Assembly (NCBI GenBank): GCA_029210945.1
Contig: JARGGH010000017.1
Span: forward strand, 1 to 64,000
DNA length: 64,000 bases
Origin: Anaerolineales bacterium
GTDB taxonomy: Bacteria; Chloroflexota; Anaerolineae; Anaerolineales; E44-bin32
Direction of reading: 5' to 3'
Under the pieces are notes generated by a model. It made no database searches and was not told the DNA's origin. It saw only the letters and a program-made list of their open reading frames with translations. Numbering within the stretch: the stretch's first letter is position 1; each line of letters opens with the position of its first letter. This document shows positions 57,005 through 64,000 of the stretch, piece after piece. The translations under genes and the position numbers were made by a program.

Positions 57005-58432
57005 TTAGTACCGCACTCTCTCGCCGACGCCAAAGATTGAAGCGGGCAGATTGATGCCGCTAGCCTCGATTTTGTCGATGAAGCGGGGGCGCAGCCCGGT
57101 CGGGCGCAGCCGCCCGATGACCTTGCCATCTTCGAAACCGGTCTGTTCGAATACAAAGATATCCGTCATCGTAATCACGTCACCCTCCATGCCCTGAATC
57201 TCAGAGATGTTAGTGACCTTACGGGTACCGTCGCGCAGTCGCTCGAGATGAACGACGACTTCCAGCGCGGAGGCAATTTGCTCCCGGATAGCTCGCACCG
57301 GCAGATCCATGCCCGCCATCAACGTCATGGTCTCAATACGAGACAGGGTGTCGCGAGGGCTGTTGGAGTGGGCGGTGGTCATCGATCCCTCATGACCGGT
57401 ATTCATCGCCTGGAGCATGTCCAGGGCTTCTTCTGCACGGATCTCACCGACGATGATGCGATCAGGTCTCATACGCAGTGAGTTAACCACCAGGTTCTGG
57501 ATCGTCACTTCCCCGCGACCCTCGATGTTGGGCGGGCGAGACTCGAGCGTCACGACGTGTTCCTGCCTGAGTTGAAGCTCGGCGGCGTTCTCAATCGTCA
57601 CGATACGCTCATCGCCAGGGATCCACTGCGACAATACATTCAACATCGTAGTTTTTCCCGAACCGGTACCACCGGAGATGACCATATTGATCGCCGACAC
57701 GACGCAGGCTTTAAGAAATTCGACCGCCTCGGGGGTGATCGTCCCCCATTCAATCAACTGGTCTATCGTTATCGGGTCGGCGGAGAATTTTCGGATCGTC
57801 AGCGTGGGACCGACAAGCGAGATCGGCGGGATGATTGCGTTAACACGTGAGCCGTCCGTCAGACGTGCGTCTACGTACGGGCTCGATTCATCGATACGGC
57901 GTCCCAGCGGGGCGACGATACGATCGATAATCCGCATGAGATGGTCATCGCTCTCAAAGGTGGCAGGTTCACGGTGCAGCTTCCCGGATCGCTCGATGTA
58001 GATCTGCTTGGCTCCATTAACCATAATTTCTGTAATCGAGTCATCGGCCAGAAGGGGTTCCAGTGGTCCCAGACCCAGGATCTCCGCCACGATCTGTTCG
58101 AAGAGCCGCCGGCGCTCAGGCCGCGAGAGTACGATCTTCTCTTCAGCCAGGATATTCTCGTACAGATCCTCGATGGTTTGGCGGACCTCCGCCGTCTGGC
58201 TGACGTCCATCGAGGGGTCCAATTCAGCCAGCAATTTGTTCTGCACCCTCGTTTTTAGATCATAATAGGTATCACGCTGGGATGTTCCGGGAGGTGCGAC
58301 CCGTTTCGCAGAGATGTTGCTCAGGCGCGAGGAACCGCCCGTGGAATCCGCGGGGGCATTATTAGGGCTGGGCACCGGGGCCTTGCTGCCCCCGTCTGCA
58401 TGTCCTTGTTCGATCCGTTTTAATAACGACAC
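57005..58432 (-). CDS. tadA: Tad pilus assembly ATPase TadA/CpaF
   Basis: A 475-residue secretion ATPase. After a polar N-terminal 60 residues come the helical N-domain and the motor with Walker [13 protein letters not shown] near residue 255, the Asp box, the conserved [15 protein letters not shown] segment and the Walker B region [28 protein letters not shown]. It drives pilin assembly. Belongs to the CpaF subfamily, as in Tad loci. Confidence 0.95.
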   Translation of the reverse strand: MSLLKRIEQGHADGGSKAPVPSPNNAPADSTGGSSRLSNISAKRVAPPGTSQRDTYYDLKTRVQNKLLAELDPSMDVSQTAEVRQTIEDLYENILAEEKIVLSRPERRRLFEQIVAEILGLGPLEPLLADDSITEIMVNGAKQIYIERSGKLHREPATFESDDHLMRIIDRIVAPLGRRIDESSPYVDARLTDGSRVNAIIPPISLVGPTLTIRKFSADPITIDQLIEWGTITPEAVEFLKACVVSAINMVISGGTGSGKTTMLNVLSQWIPGDERIVTIENAAELQLRQEHVVTLESRPPNIEGRGEVTIQNLVVNSLRMRPDRIIVGEIRAEEALDMLQAMNTGHEGSMTTAHSNSPRDTLSRIETMTLMAGMDLPVRAIREQIASALEVVVHLERLRDGTRKVTNISEIQGMEGDVITMTDIFVFEQTGFEDGKVIGRLRPTGLRPRFIDKIEASGINLPASIFGVGERVRY

Positions 58433-58483
58433 GGTTCACTCTCCTTGGCTAAGCTCGCTCGCCTCACCACAGATGGGCTGCTC

Positions 58484-59752
58484 TCACCGACTGAACAACC
58501 TTGATCGCTCAGCTTCGTCTTCTTCGTCAGTGCCCTCTGCCTCAGCGACGAGCCTTTCCTTCAATACGCCGAGGATATTGATGATCGCCTTAGCTACCGG
58601 ATTAGATCGATCATTGATCAAGAGCGGCGCGCCGCGGTTGATCGACGCAGAAACCGCCCTCTCCTCTAACGGGATCTCCCCGTCGACAACGAATTTCAGA
58701 TGCTCTGAAACCGCCTCCGCAGTGATGCCCGATCTCCGATCTGTCCGGTTGAGAACGAAAAAGATCCGTTCCTTCGGAAACTCGAGAACTCCGAGTAAGT
58801 CGAACAGCAGACGAGTGTCTTTGATGGATGGGATCTCCGGTGTAGCCAGGGCGACCAGGTTATCAGCGACATCGAGCACCGCCAACGTGATGTCATCCAT
58901 TGTCGAACTGGTGTCGACGATCACATAGGCAAAGTGCTGCCTTAAAAACTGTAGGACTTTGCGGACCTGATTGGCCGAGACTTCATCTGCCATCTCAGGC
59001 CTGGGAGGTGCGGCAAGGACTCTCAAGCCGCTGTCGTGGCGCAGGAGAACACCCTCAACGTACTCTGACTCCAACTCATCTGCCCGCGTGGCCAGATCGC
59101 TGAAACTGTTCTTGGGCTGCAGATTCAAAGCGACGGCGACATCACCGAACTGCAGTGAGGCATCGACGAGCACCGAGGGTGTGTCATCAGTATCTAATCC
59201 AACCGCCAGATTCGTGGCCAACATCGTGCAGCCAACCCCTCCCTTCGCGCTGTAAACCGCGATGATCTTGCCCTGCGGGCGAAGAGATCCGGTGTAGCCT
59301 CTGCCAGCGGGACCCTGGGAGGCGACCTGGGGTAGCGGTGTTGTGAGCTTGCTCTTCTGTTCATGCGCCAGTATGGAGAGGCTGCGGATGGTCGAGATCA
59401 GTTCATCGCCAGATGGCGGTTTAGCGAGAAAGTCACGCGCGCCAGCACGCATTGCCCTTCGGACGTAATCCGAATCGTTGTTCACTGAAAGCATGACGAT
59501 CTGCGCAAAGGGTACGTCGCGCAGCATCGCCTCGGTAGCTTCAATGCCGTCCATGTCCGGCATATTGATGTCCATGATGACGACATCAGGTTCAGTTTCA
59601 CGGGCAACATCAATCGCTTCGATGCCTGTACGGGCGGCGCCAACCACGACGACATCCGATTCAAACTGCAGCAGCTTACGAATATTCTCTCGCGTTTCCG
59701 CGATGTCATCCACGATCAGCACGCGGATCGTGTTCTCCGCGTTAGCGTCCAT
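58484..59752 (-). CDS. tadZ: TadZ/CpaE-type protein: receiver domain plus MinD-like ATPase
   Basis: A 422-residue protein. Residues 10-130 are a receiver with phospho-acceptor Asp61 in IMDINMPDMDG and Lys in FLAKPPSG. Residues 160-400 are a MinD-like ATPase with the P-loop SAKGGVGCTML (168-178): the signature lysine is kept but the second lysine is Cys175. TadZ places the pilus machine at a cell pole. ATG 59752 has GGAGAGG upstream. Part of the tad operon. Confidence 0.9.
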   Translation of the reverse strand: MDANAENTIRVLIVDDIAETRENIRKLLQFESDVVVVGAARTGIEAIDVARETEPDVVIMDINMPDMDGIEATEAMLRDVPFAQIVMLSVNNDSDYVRRAMRAGARDFLAKPPSGDELISTIRSLSILAHEQKSKLTTPLPQVASQGPAGRGYTGSLRPQGKIIAVYSAKGGVGCTMLATNLAVGLDTDDTPSVLVDASLQFGDVAVALNLQPKNSFSDLATRADELESEYVEGVLLRHDSGLRVLAAPPRPEMADEVSANQVRKVLQFLRQHFAYVIVDTSSTMDDITLAVLDVADNLVALATPEIPSIKDTRLLFDLLGVLEFPKERIFFVLNRTDRRSGITAEAVSEHLKFVVDGEIPLEERAVSASINRGAPLLINDRSNPVAKAIINILGVLKERLVAEAEGTDEEDEAERSRLFSR

Positions 59753-59795
59753 TAAACCTCTCCTCAAGCCTCAACATAGGTTCCCCAAGCGCCCA

Positions 59796-60947
59796 TTACT
59801 GCGGTGGCTGCGGTGATTGATCGTTGGACAACTTGGGTGTAACCAGCTCATCCACACGCGGCTCAAGTTGGTAAGGGAGCTTGGTCGGGATCGTCACATT
59901 GTAATTGTCGATTAGGTATTGAAGCGTCACGCTGGTCGTCTCGGTCGCTTCACTATCGTTAGGAGCCCGAAGCGTGAAGGTCATATGTGCCCCGACCTTC
60001 ATGGCCCAATTCAGTGCCAGAGCGTCCTGGGGCGTCACGATCAGAGTGATGATATCCGGCTTCTGGGCCGGTGTTTGAACAGTCTGACCTTCCGGAGGCG
60101 GTGCCCCAACGCCTTCTTCCGGGGGTGGGGTCGGCTGAGCAGTCTGGACGCCGTCAAGCGGGAAGGTGCCGACGTGCAGCACGCGCGCACTGTCCACCAA
60201 CCGTTGAGTCACGATCCGGGGTCGCTGATCTTCCTGCGGGATGACGTGGAAGGGTTGTCCGGTTCTCTCCTCCTCGACAATCTTACCCAGCGGGAAGTGA
60301 TCGCCGCCACCGCCGCCTTCTTCTTCAATTGTGACCGGCGCAACTTGGCCGGTCAGGCTCGGCGCTGGAAATTCTTCCGTCCCGCCGGGGGCCGTGATGG
60401 CGGTCACAAAGTTCGGCAGGAGCGACTGGAAATCCGCATCAATGTCGACGAACATCAATGTGATCAGCACATCAACCACATCGCCGCCCTGGACGGCATA
60501 AGCAACACCGGTCAGGCGCGACATGGGCACTGCGATAGCCGTGTATCCAGGCGGGATCGAGAGGGAAGCATCCGAACCGCCGGCTAGCAAATCGCCGGTC
60601 TGGTCTGTGAGCATCGCCTCGGTGACCGGGACACCTCGCCCGATGTCCTGTCGGGCAATTTTCCCGATGACACGCGCGCGGATGCCCTCTTCATCGGGCC
60701 CGCTGATCATGGTCTCGACGACCATATTCGCAGGCATGCGCGACATGACAATGCCATCTTCAGGGATGTCAGCACCACGCGCGATATCCTGCGCGGCAAT
60801 TGCAACGAAGACAACATCGCTGGCAAACTCAGGCGTTGGCTGAACCTCTTGCGGCTCGCTCCCGCCACCGGAAAGCAGGAAATAAGCTGCAACTGCACCC
60901 AGCAGCAGGATGAGCGCAAACAGGATGAGAATACGTGGACGGCGCAT
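59796..60947 (-). CDS. cpaB: Flp pilus assembly protein CpaB/RcpC
   Basis: A 383-residue protein with an N-terminal membrane anchor (ILILFALILLLGAVAAYFLL) and a SAF domain (FVAIAAQDIARGADIPEDGIVM, residues 45-120). A glycine/glutamate loop (EEEGGGGGDHFP) and a Pro/Gln linker lie before the C-terminal beta region. CpaB usually cooperates with the secretin, but no secretin gene is found here. It has its own promoter at 61004-61031. Confidence 0.9.
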   Translation of the reverse strand: MRRPRILILFALILLLGAVAAYFLLSGGGSEPQEVQPTPEFASDVVFVAIAAQDIARGADIPEDGIVMSRMPANMVVETMISGPDEEGIRARVIGKIARQDIGRGVPVTEAMLTDQTGDLLAGGSDASLSIPPGYTAIAVPMSRLTGVAYAVQGGDVVDVLITLMFVDIDADFQSLLPNFVTAITAPGGTEEFPAPSLTGQVAPVTIEEEGGGGGDHFPLGKIVEEERTGQPFHVIPQEDQRPRIVTQRLVDSARVLHVGTFPLDGVQTAQPTPPPEEGVGAPPPEGQTVQTPAQKPDIITLIVTPQDALALNWAMKVGAHMTFTLRAPNDSEATETTSVTLQYLIDNYNVTIPTKLPYQLEPRVDELVTPKLSNDQSPQPPQ

Positions 60948-61003
60948 GGAGCCTCCTTTTAAGACGGCAAGGACCGCGCTGAGCGAAAGCTCAAGTTGCG
61001 CGT

Positions 61004-61031
61004 ATCATACCCGCCTGACATTAAAAGTCAA
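61004..61031 (-). promoter_or_regulatory. Promoter of the cpaB-tad genes
   Basis: Minus-strand -35 TTGACT (61026-61031) and -10 TATGAT (61004-61009) are spaced by 16 bp, about 50 nt ahead of cpaB. It would allow assembly genes to be expressed apart from the pilin. Confidence 0.6.
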
Positions 61032-61087
61032 GTTATGCTAACTCTAACACAGGTGTGCCGGACCAATGCTTACATTTCCCTTACACA

Positions 61088-61114
61088 AGGAGCCCTATTA
61101 GCGATAGGGCTCCT
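61088..61114 (-). terminator. Hairpin behind the pilin gene
   Basis: A perfect 11-bp AGGAGCCCTAT stem (61088-61098 with 61104-61114) has a 5-nt loop, 53 nt past the pilin stop codon. No T-run follows on the minus strand. It may protect the abundant pilin mRNA or partly end transcription before cpaB. Confidence 0.6.
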
Positions 61115-61166
61115 GTGCGATTAACGGGATTTCGGTTGTTCCCCCGTTATCCGGCCAATCGATTGA

Positions 61167-61313
61167 CTAGATATTCACAACGATGTTGCTGAATACGTTG
61201 CCAATGGCCGGGCCGAGCAATGCTAAAATGACGATCACAACAACAGCGACCAAAACAAGAATTAATGCATACTCGACCAAACCCTGACCCTTCTCTTTCG
61301 GTGCAAACAACAT
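61167..61313 (-). CDS. flp: Flp-type major pilin
   Basis: A 48-residue prepilin, MLFAPKEKGQGLVEYALILV and then a hydrophobic helix, ending GPAIGNVFSNIVVNI. It shows the Flp form: a short basic leader, a G-x-x-x-EY processing site in which Glu and Tyr follow the cleavage point, and one hydrophobic helix of about 20 residues. ATG 61313 has a textbook AAGGAGGTGA Shine-Dalgarno. It is the first gene of the tad locus and is preceded by the best promoter of the region. It should form the pilus fibre after cleavage by a prepilin peptidase, which is not in the window. Confidence 0.92.
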   Translation of the reverse strand: MLFAPKEKGQGLVEYALILVLVAVVVIVILALLGPAIGNVFSNIVVNI

Positions 61314-61369
61314 GTGCCTCACCTCCTTTCGTTACGATTTCGCCTTATTTCTGTTACAAGGCTGCAGTA

Positions 61370-61398
61370 ATTATAGACACACCTAACTCGCCTTTCAA
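61370..61398 (-). promoter_or_regulatory. Promoter of the Flp pilin gene
   Basis: Minus-strand -35 TTGAAA (61393-61398) and -10 TATAAT (61370-61375) are spaced by 17 bp. The leader of about 50 nt includes the strong ribosome binding site. Confidence 0.75.
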
Positions 61399-61485
61399 TA
61401 GGACCAATTTCCGAGGGTACTGTGGTCATATTGATTAAGCCAATGCTGCCCGTGCTTTCATCTTGGAAATAATCTTCTGAGCCGG

Positions 61486-62541
61486 CTAGTGGTTTGTCGA
61501 GTGCAGCGTCATCGAGACGCGCGTGCCCTCTCCGGGTTTGCTGTCAACTTCCATTGTCCCGCCAAGCCGCTCGATCTTATCCTGCAGTTGATTCAGCGAG
61601 AACTGATCCGCTTCTTCCTGCTCCAGGATCTCGAGGTCGAAACCACGCCCGTTATCTTCCACTGCAGCGCGGGCTGTATTTTCATCGATGTCGATGATAA
61701 CCTTCACCTGCGTTGCTTGAGCGTGATCACGGACGTTCGCCAAGAGATCCTGCACGGCCCTGAAGATGATCACTTCCTGGTGCGGCTCCAGCCTGCGTTC
61801 AACGCCGGTGTTCAACATGGTGATCTCCAGGCCGGTCTTCTCCCGGACCGCCTCCGTATACCGCCGGATCGTCGGTACCAGGCCGAGATCATCGAGCATC
61901 ATCGGTCGCAGCTCAAAGATATAATCACGGACCTTGGCGAAGCTGGTCGTGGCGGCCTCCTTTAAGTTCTCGAGCTCCGCGCGCGCTTGATCGGGGTCGT
62001 TGTCAAATAATCGAGTGGCAATTTCTGTCTGTAAAATGAAGTTGGATAGCACCTGTGCAGGTCCGTCATGGATTTGCCTCGAGATGCGCCGGCGTTCATC
62101 TTCCTGCGCCTGGATGACCTGCTCAAGAAATTCTGAACTGGTCGGCAGTTCTTCCTCGACTTCGATGGTCGGACGACCTTCCAGCAGAACAAGCGCATTG
62201 CGGATATATTCATCGATCTCGTTTAGATGTTTTTTGTCGCTCTCGAGTTTCTCCAACTGCCCACGCATCGTAAACAAACGCTGCTGGGCATCCAGAGCAG
62301 CCTCATAGCCGCTGCGGATATCTTCGCGAGGGACAGTATCAAAATGAGCCTGCATCTGATGCAATCGTGCCGTTACATCAGCATTACGGGTAGCCAGTTT
62401 TTCAACCTCACCCTGGCTTTGTTCCACCAGCATGCTAATCTCTTGAAGTTCACGATTTACTCTATCGAGAAGGTCGTGGGTCTCTTCAATAAACGCGTCA
62501 AGTGGGCTCAGCACCTCACCGGTGTCAACCTCAGTCATCAA
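61486..62541 (-). CDS. Cytoplasmic NarL/DegS-family sensor histidine kinase
   Basis: A 351-residue soluble kinase. Residues 1-145 form a long coiled coil (RVNRELQEISMLVEQSQGEVEKL..QLEKLESDKKHLNEIDEYI), followed by HisKA_3 with the H-box RRRISRQIHDGPAQVLSN near residue 180, and a HATPase domain (DNGRGF, GEGTRVSM). It lacks a membrane sensor, as in DegS. It overlaps no gene but starts 9 nt after the response regulator, so the two form a pair just ahead of the pilin gene. Confidence 0.92.
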   Translation of the reverse strand: MMTEVDTGEVLSPLDAFIEETHDLLDRVNRELQEISMLVEQSQGEVEKLATRNADVTARLHQMQAHFDTVPREDIRSGYEAALDAQQRLFTMRGQLEKLESDKKHLNEIDEYIRNALVLLEGRPTIEVEEELPTSSEFLEQVIQAQEDERRRISRQIHDGPAQVLSNFILQTEIATRLFDNDPDQARAELENLKEAATTSFAKVRDYIFELRPMMLDDLGLVPTIRRYTEAVREKTGLEITMLNTGVERRLEPHQEVIIFRAVQDLLANVRDHAQATQVKVIIDIDENTARAAVEDNGRGFDLEILEQEEADQFSLNQLQDKIERLGGTMEVDSKPGEGTRVSMTLHSTNH

Positions 62542-62550
62542 TCCTCCGCC

Positions 62551-63255
62551 CTACTTTTTCTTCCGCGTATCCTGCAGCCGTACCCAGCCATGACGGAGGG
62601 CATAGACGGCAGCCTGGGTTCGATCCTCAACATCGAGTTTGTGCAGGATCGCTGTCATGTGGTTTTTCACAGTCTGGTGACTGATCCCCAAACTGGCAGC
62701 GATCTCCTTGTTGCTCATTCCACGTGTGACGTACTGCAAAATTTCCATCTCGCGCGGCGACAGAGGGGTAAACGCTTCCACATCACCCTCCAGATGTGGT
62801 CGGCGGACGGTTTCGACGCCGCGCGAAAGCCAATCCTCCAACCCTTCTTTATCAAAAACCTGGTCTCCAACGACAAAAAATCCGCGCGAAACCTGGCGGA
62901 CGATATCCACCAGCTTCCCGGCTTCCACGTCTTTGGAACAGTAGGCGGCGGCGCCGGCGCTGAAAGCATGCAGCACCTGCTCGACATCATCATAGGCGGT
63001 GAGCAAAACGATCGATGTATCAAGGCGCTCCGAAATCACACTACGGGTGACCTGCATACCGTTCATTTTCGGCAAGTTGACGTCCACCAGTGCGACATCA
63101 GGCCGCAGCTCCCGGATCAATTTGATCCCTTGATCCCCGCTCGTCCCCTCCGCCAGGACGTCCAGGTCATCTTCAGAATCTATGACGCTGCGAACGCCCT
63201 CTCTAAAGAGAGGATGATCATCAACAATTACCACGCTCACATTTTCCATACTCAT
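62551..63255 (-). CDS. NarL/DegU-family response regulator
   Basis: A 234-residue regulator. The receiver domain has VVIVDDHPLFREG, phospho-acceptor Asp in VALVDVNLPKMNG and Lys in YCSKDVEAGK. The C-terminal LuxR-type helix-turn-helix is LSPREMEILQYVTRGMSNKE followed by IAASLGIS. The likely start is ATG 63255, with AAGGCGG upstream. It is probably activated by the kinase at 61486 and may control the adjacent pilus genes. Confidence 0.93.
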   Translation of the reverse strand: MSMENVSVVIVDDHPLFREGVRSVIDSEDDLDVLAEGTSGDQGIKLIRELRPDVALVDVNLPKMNGMQVTRSVISERLDTSIVLLTAYDDVEQVLHAFSAGAAAYCSKDVEAGKLVDIVRQVSRGFFVVGDQVFDKEGLEDWLSRGVETVRRPHLEGDVEAFTPLSPREMEILQYVTRGMSNKEIAASLGISHQTVKNHMTAILHKLDVEDRTQAAVYALRHGWVRLQDTRKKK

Positions 63256-63279
63256 CCCGCCTTCGAGTCGGCCGCGGCG

Positions 63280-63285
63280 AGTATA
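63280..63285 (-). promoter_or_regulatory. -10 element of the response regulator gene
   Basis: TATACT on the minus strand lies 25 nt ahead of ATG 63255. The best -35 candidate, TTTGCT, is 19 bp away. Confidence 0.35.
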
Positions 63286-63313
63286 GCACAGCACAAACGA
63301 GAGAAGCAAACAA

Positions 63314-64000
63314 TTATGGCCATCGATAAACGGTCATGTTCTCACCGCCCTGTTCAGGGCTGAACCGGGCGCCAGTCGTGAAAAGCTGTTCTCCCACCGC
63401 TGATAAGTATGGATACCAACCCGGGAAAGTCACCAGGTAATCGACATCCTCCTTATCCAGAACGTCTTTCAGCGCCTGCTCGTCACGGATGATCGGGATT
63501 ACATCTGGAGACACCAGACCAGCCAGATCTAACAAGTCACGACCGGCATAATAACCCACTGCGCCAATATCATGTGCTGCAATTTTCGCGCCATTCGCCG
63601 TGTTCTTACTGAGCCACAGTGCTGTGTCCACCATCTCCGATTCGATCACTGCCACATCACGCGCGTAGGCCCGCGCTCCGATCACCCAGAATGCGAGGGT
63701 GATGACGGGGATAGCGAGCCCCCAGGCACGCAGCAGTGCCCTGATCGGCAGTTTTTCGGCGGTCATCCGAAGGGCATTATCTAACCCGAGATACCCAAGG
63801 ACGATGCTTGTCGGGATGATCGGCATCAGGTAGCGACCGTGCTGATAAGTCACCGGCAGCCGCAGCAGGTAGGCACTAAAGTAGACCACCACCCACAGGA
63901 AGGGTGCCAGTTGACTTAAGCGTCTCTGCCGCAGCAAGCTTGAGCCACGCAGCAGGAATGCAGGGAGCAGCAGCACCCCGACTCCCACGAGAGGCGCCTG
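63314..64000 (-). CDS. C-terminal part of a multi-pass glycosyltransferase-like membrane protein
   Basis: The frame is open to the window edge, so the N-terminus is missing; 228 residues are seen. Three or four membrane segments (FLWVVVYFSAYLLRLP, YLMPIIPTSIVLGYLGL, WGLAIPVITLAFWVIGA) are followed by an extracytoplasmic domain with DTALWLSKNTANGAKIAAHDIGAVGYY and DLAGLVSPD. This pattern is common at the C-terminus of ArnT/PMT-type (GT39 or GT-C) proteins. Donor and acceptor unknown. It lies 58 nt upstream of the response regulator start, in the same direction. Confidence 0.7.
   Translation of the reverse strand, partial: QAPLVGVGVLLLPAFLLRGSSLLRQRRLSQLAPFLWVVVYFSAYLLRLPVTYQHGRYLMPIIPTSIVLGYLGLDNALRMTAEKLPIRALLRAWGLAIPVITLAFWVIGARAYARDVAVIESEMVDTALWLSKNTANGAKIAAHDIGAVGYYAGRDLLDLAGLVSPDVIPIIRDEQALKDVLDKEDVDYLVTFPGWYPYLSAVGEQLFTTGARFSPEQGGENMTVYRWP

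Overview
The window reads as a continuous stretch of bacterial chromosome with moderately high G+C and tightly packed operons on both strands. It most resembles an uncultured Chloroflexota (Anaerolineae-like) genome. The pointers are membrane proteins with SH3-type domains and Pro/Thr linkers, a CoA-type 2-oxoacid:ferredoxin oxidoreductase set, a T-box ahead of valS, and a Tad pilus locus with no secretin gene, as expected of a cell without a classical outer membrane. This placement is inference from gene content. I saw no rRNA, tRNA or CRISPR array.

Layout. 1-76: the 5' end of a group IIC intron cut by the window edge, sitting just behind the terminator of the next operon. 155-4494 (minus): nuoB, fused nuoCD, nuoI, a small CxxC protein and a cysteine-free Mrp ATPase, behind a strong promoter and an attenuator-like hairpin. 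4755-8697: an A-type Fe-S carrier, a poorly populated region with a glycoside-hydrolase-like lipoprotein and a serine-recombinase remnant, then an SH3 protein and a zinc-ribbon protein. 8777-11461 (minus): a four-subunit 2-oxoacid:ferredoxin oxidoreductase (order D-A-B-C). 11706-16997 (minus): a membrane-anchored beta-lactamase-fold protein, a CPBP protease and valS with its T-box. 16994-23620: a very large sensor kinase, a divergent receiver/MinD-like hybrid, a sirtuin and a GAF kinase. 23628-27443: mutL and a divergent operon that appears to start with a leaderless mRNA. 27528-30766: three extracytoplasmic or membrane proteases in a row. 30836-36409: mgtE with a long leader, a translationally coupled lipid-kinase/deacetylase/methyltransferase trio, trmI and a Nudix hydrolase. 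36464-42849: ribosomal protein L25, two membrane-anchored proteins of unknown role, pth and mfd. 42888-47733 (minus): folC-lon-lipoprotein. 47782-51878: a phosphonate-type ABC transporter whose permease is 713 residues long. 51995-54971: HNH endonuclease, an NTP-transferase-like protein, hpf, comF. 55042-63255 (minus): a compact Tad/Flp pilus locus preceded by a DegS/DegU-like two-component pair. 63314-64000: the C-terminal part of a membrane glycosyltransferase-like protein.

How the genes work together. The redox genes fit an organism that passes electrons from ferredoxin-linked 2-oxoacid oxidation into a respiratory complex. Surface functions are prominent: pilus, proteases, SH3 proteins, solute uptake. 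The tad locus includes a 48-residue Flp pilin gene (61167-61313) with an excellent promoter and ribosome binding site. The most distinctive items are the enlarged PhnE permease, the secretin-free Tad locus with its pilin, the receiver/MinD hybrids with altered P-loops, the two probable leaderless promoters, and the group IIC intron edge.
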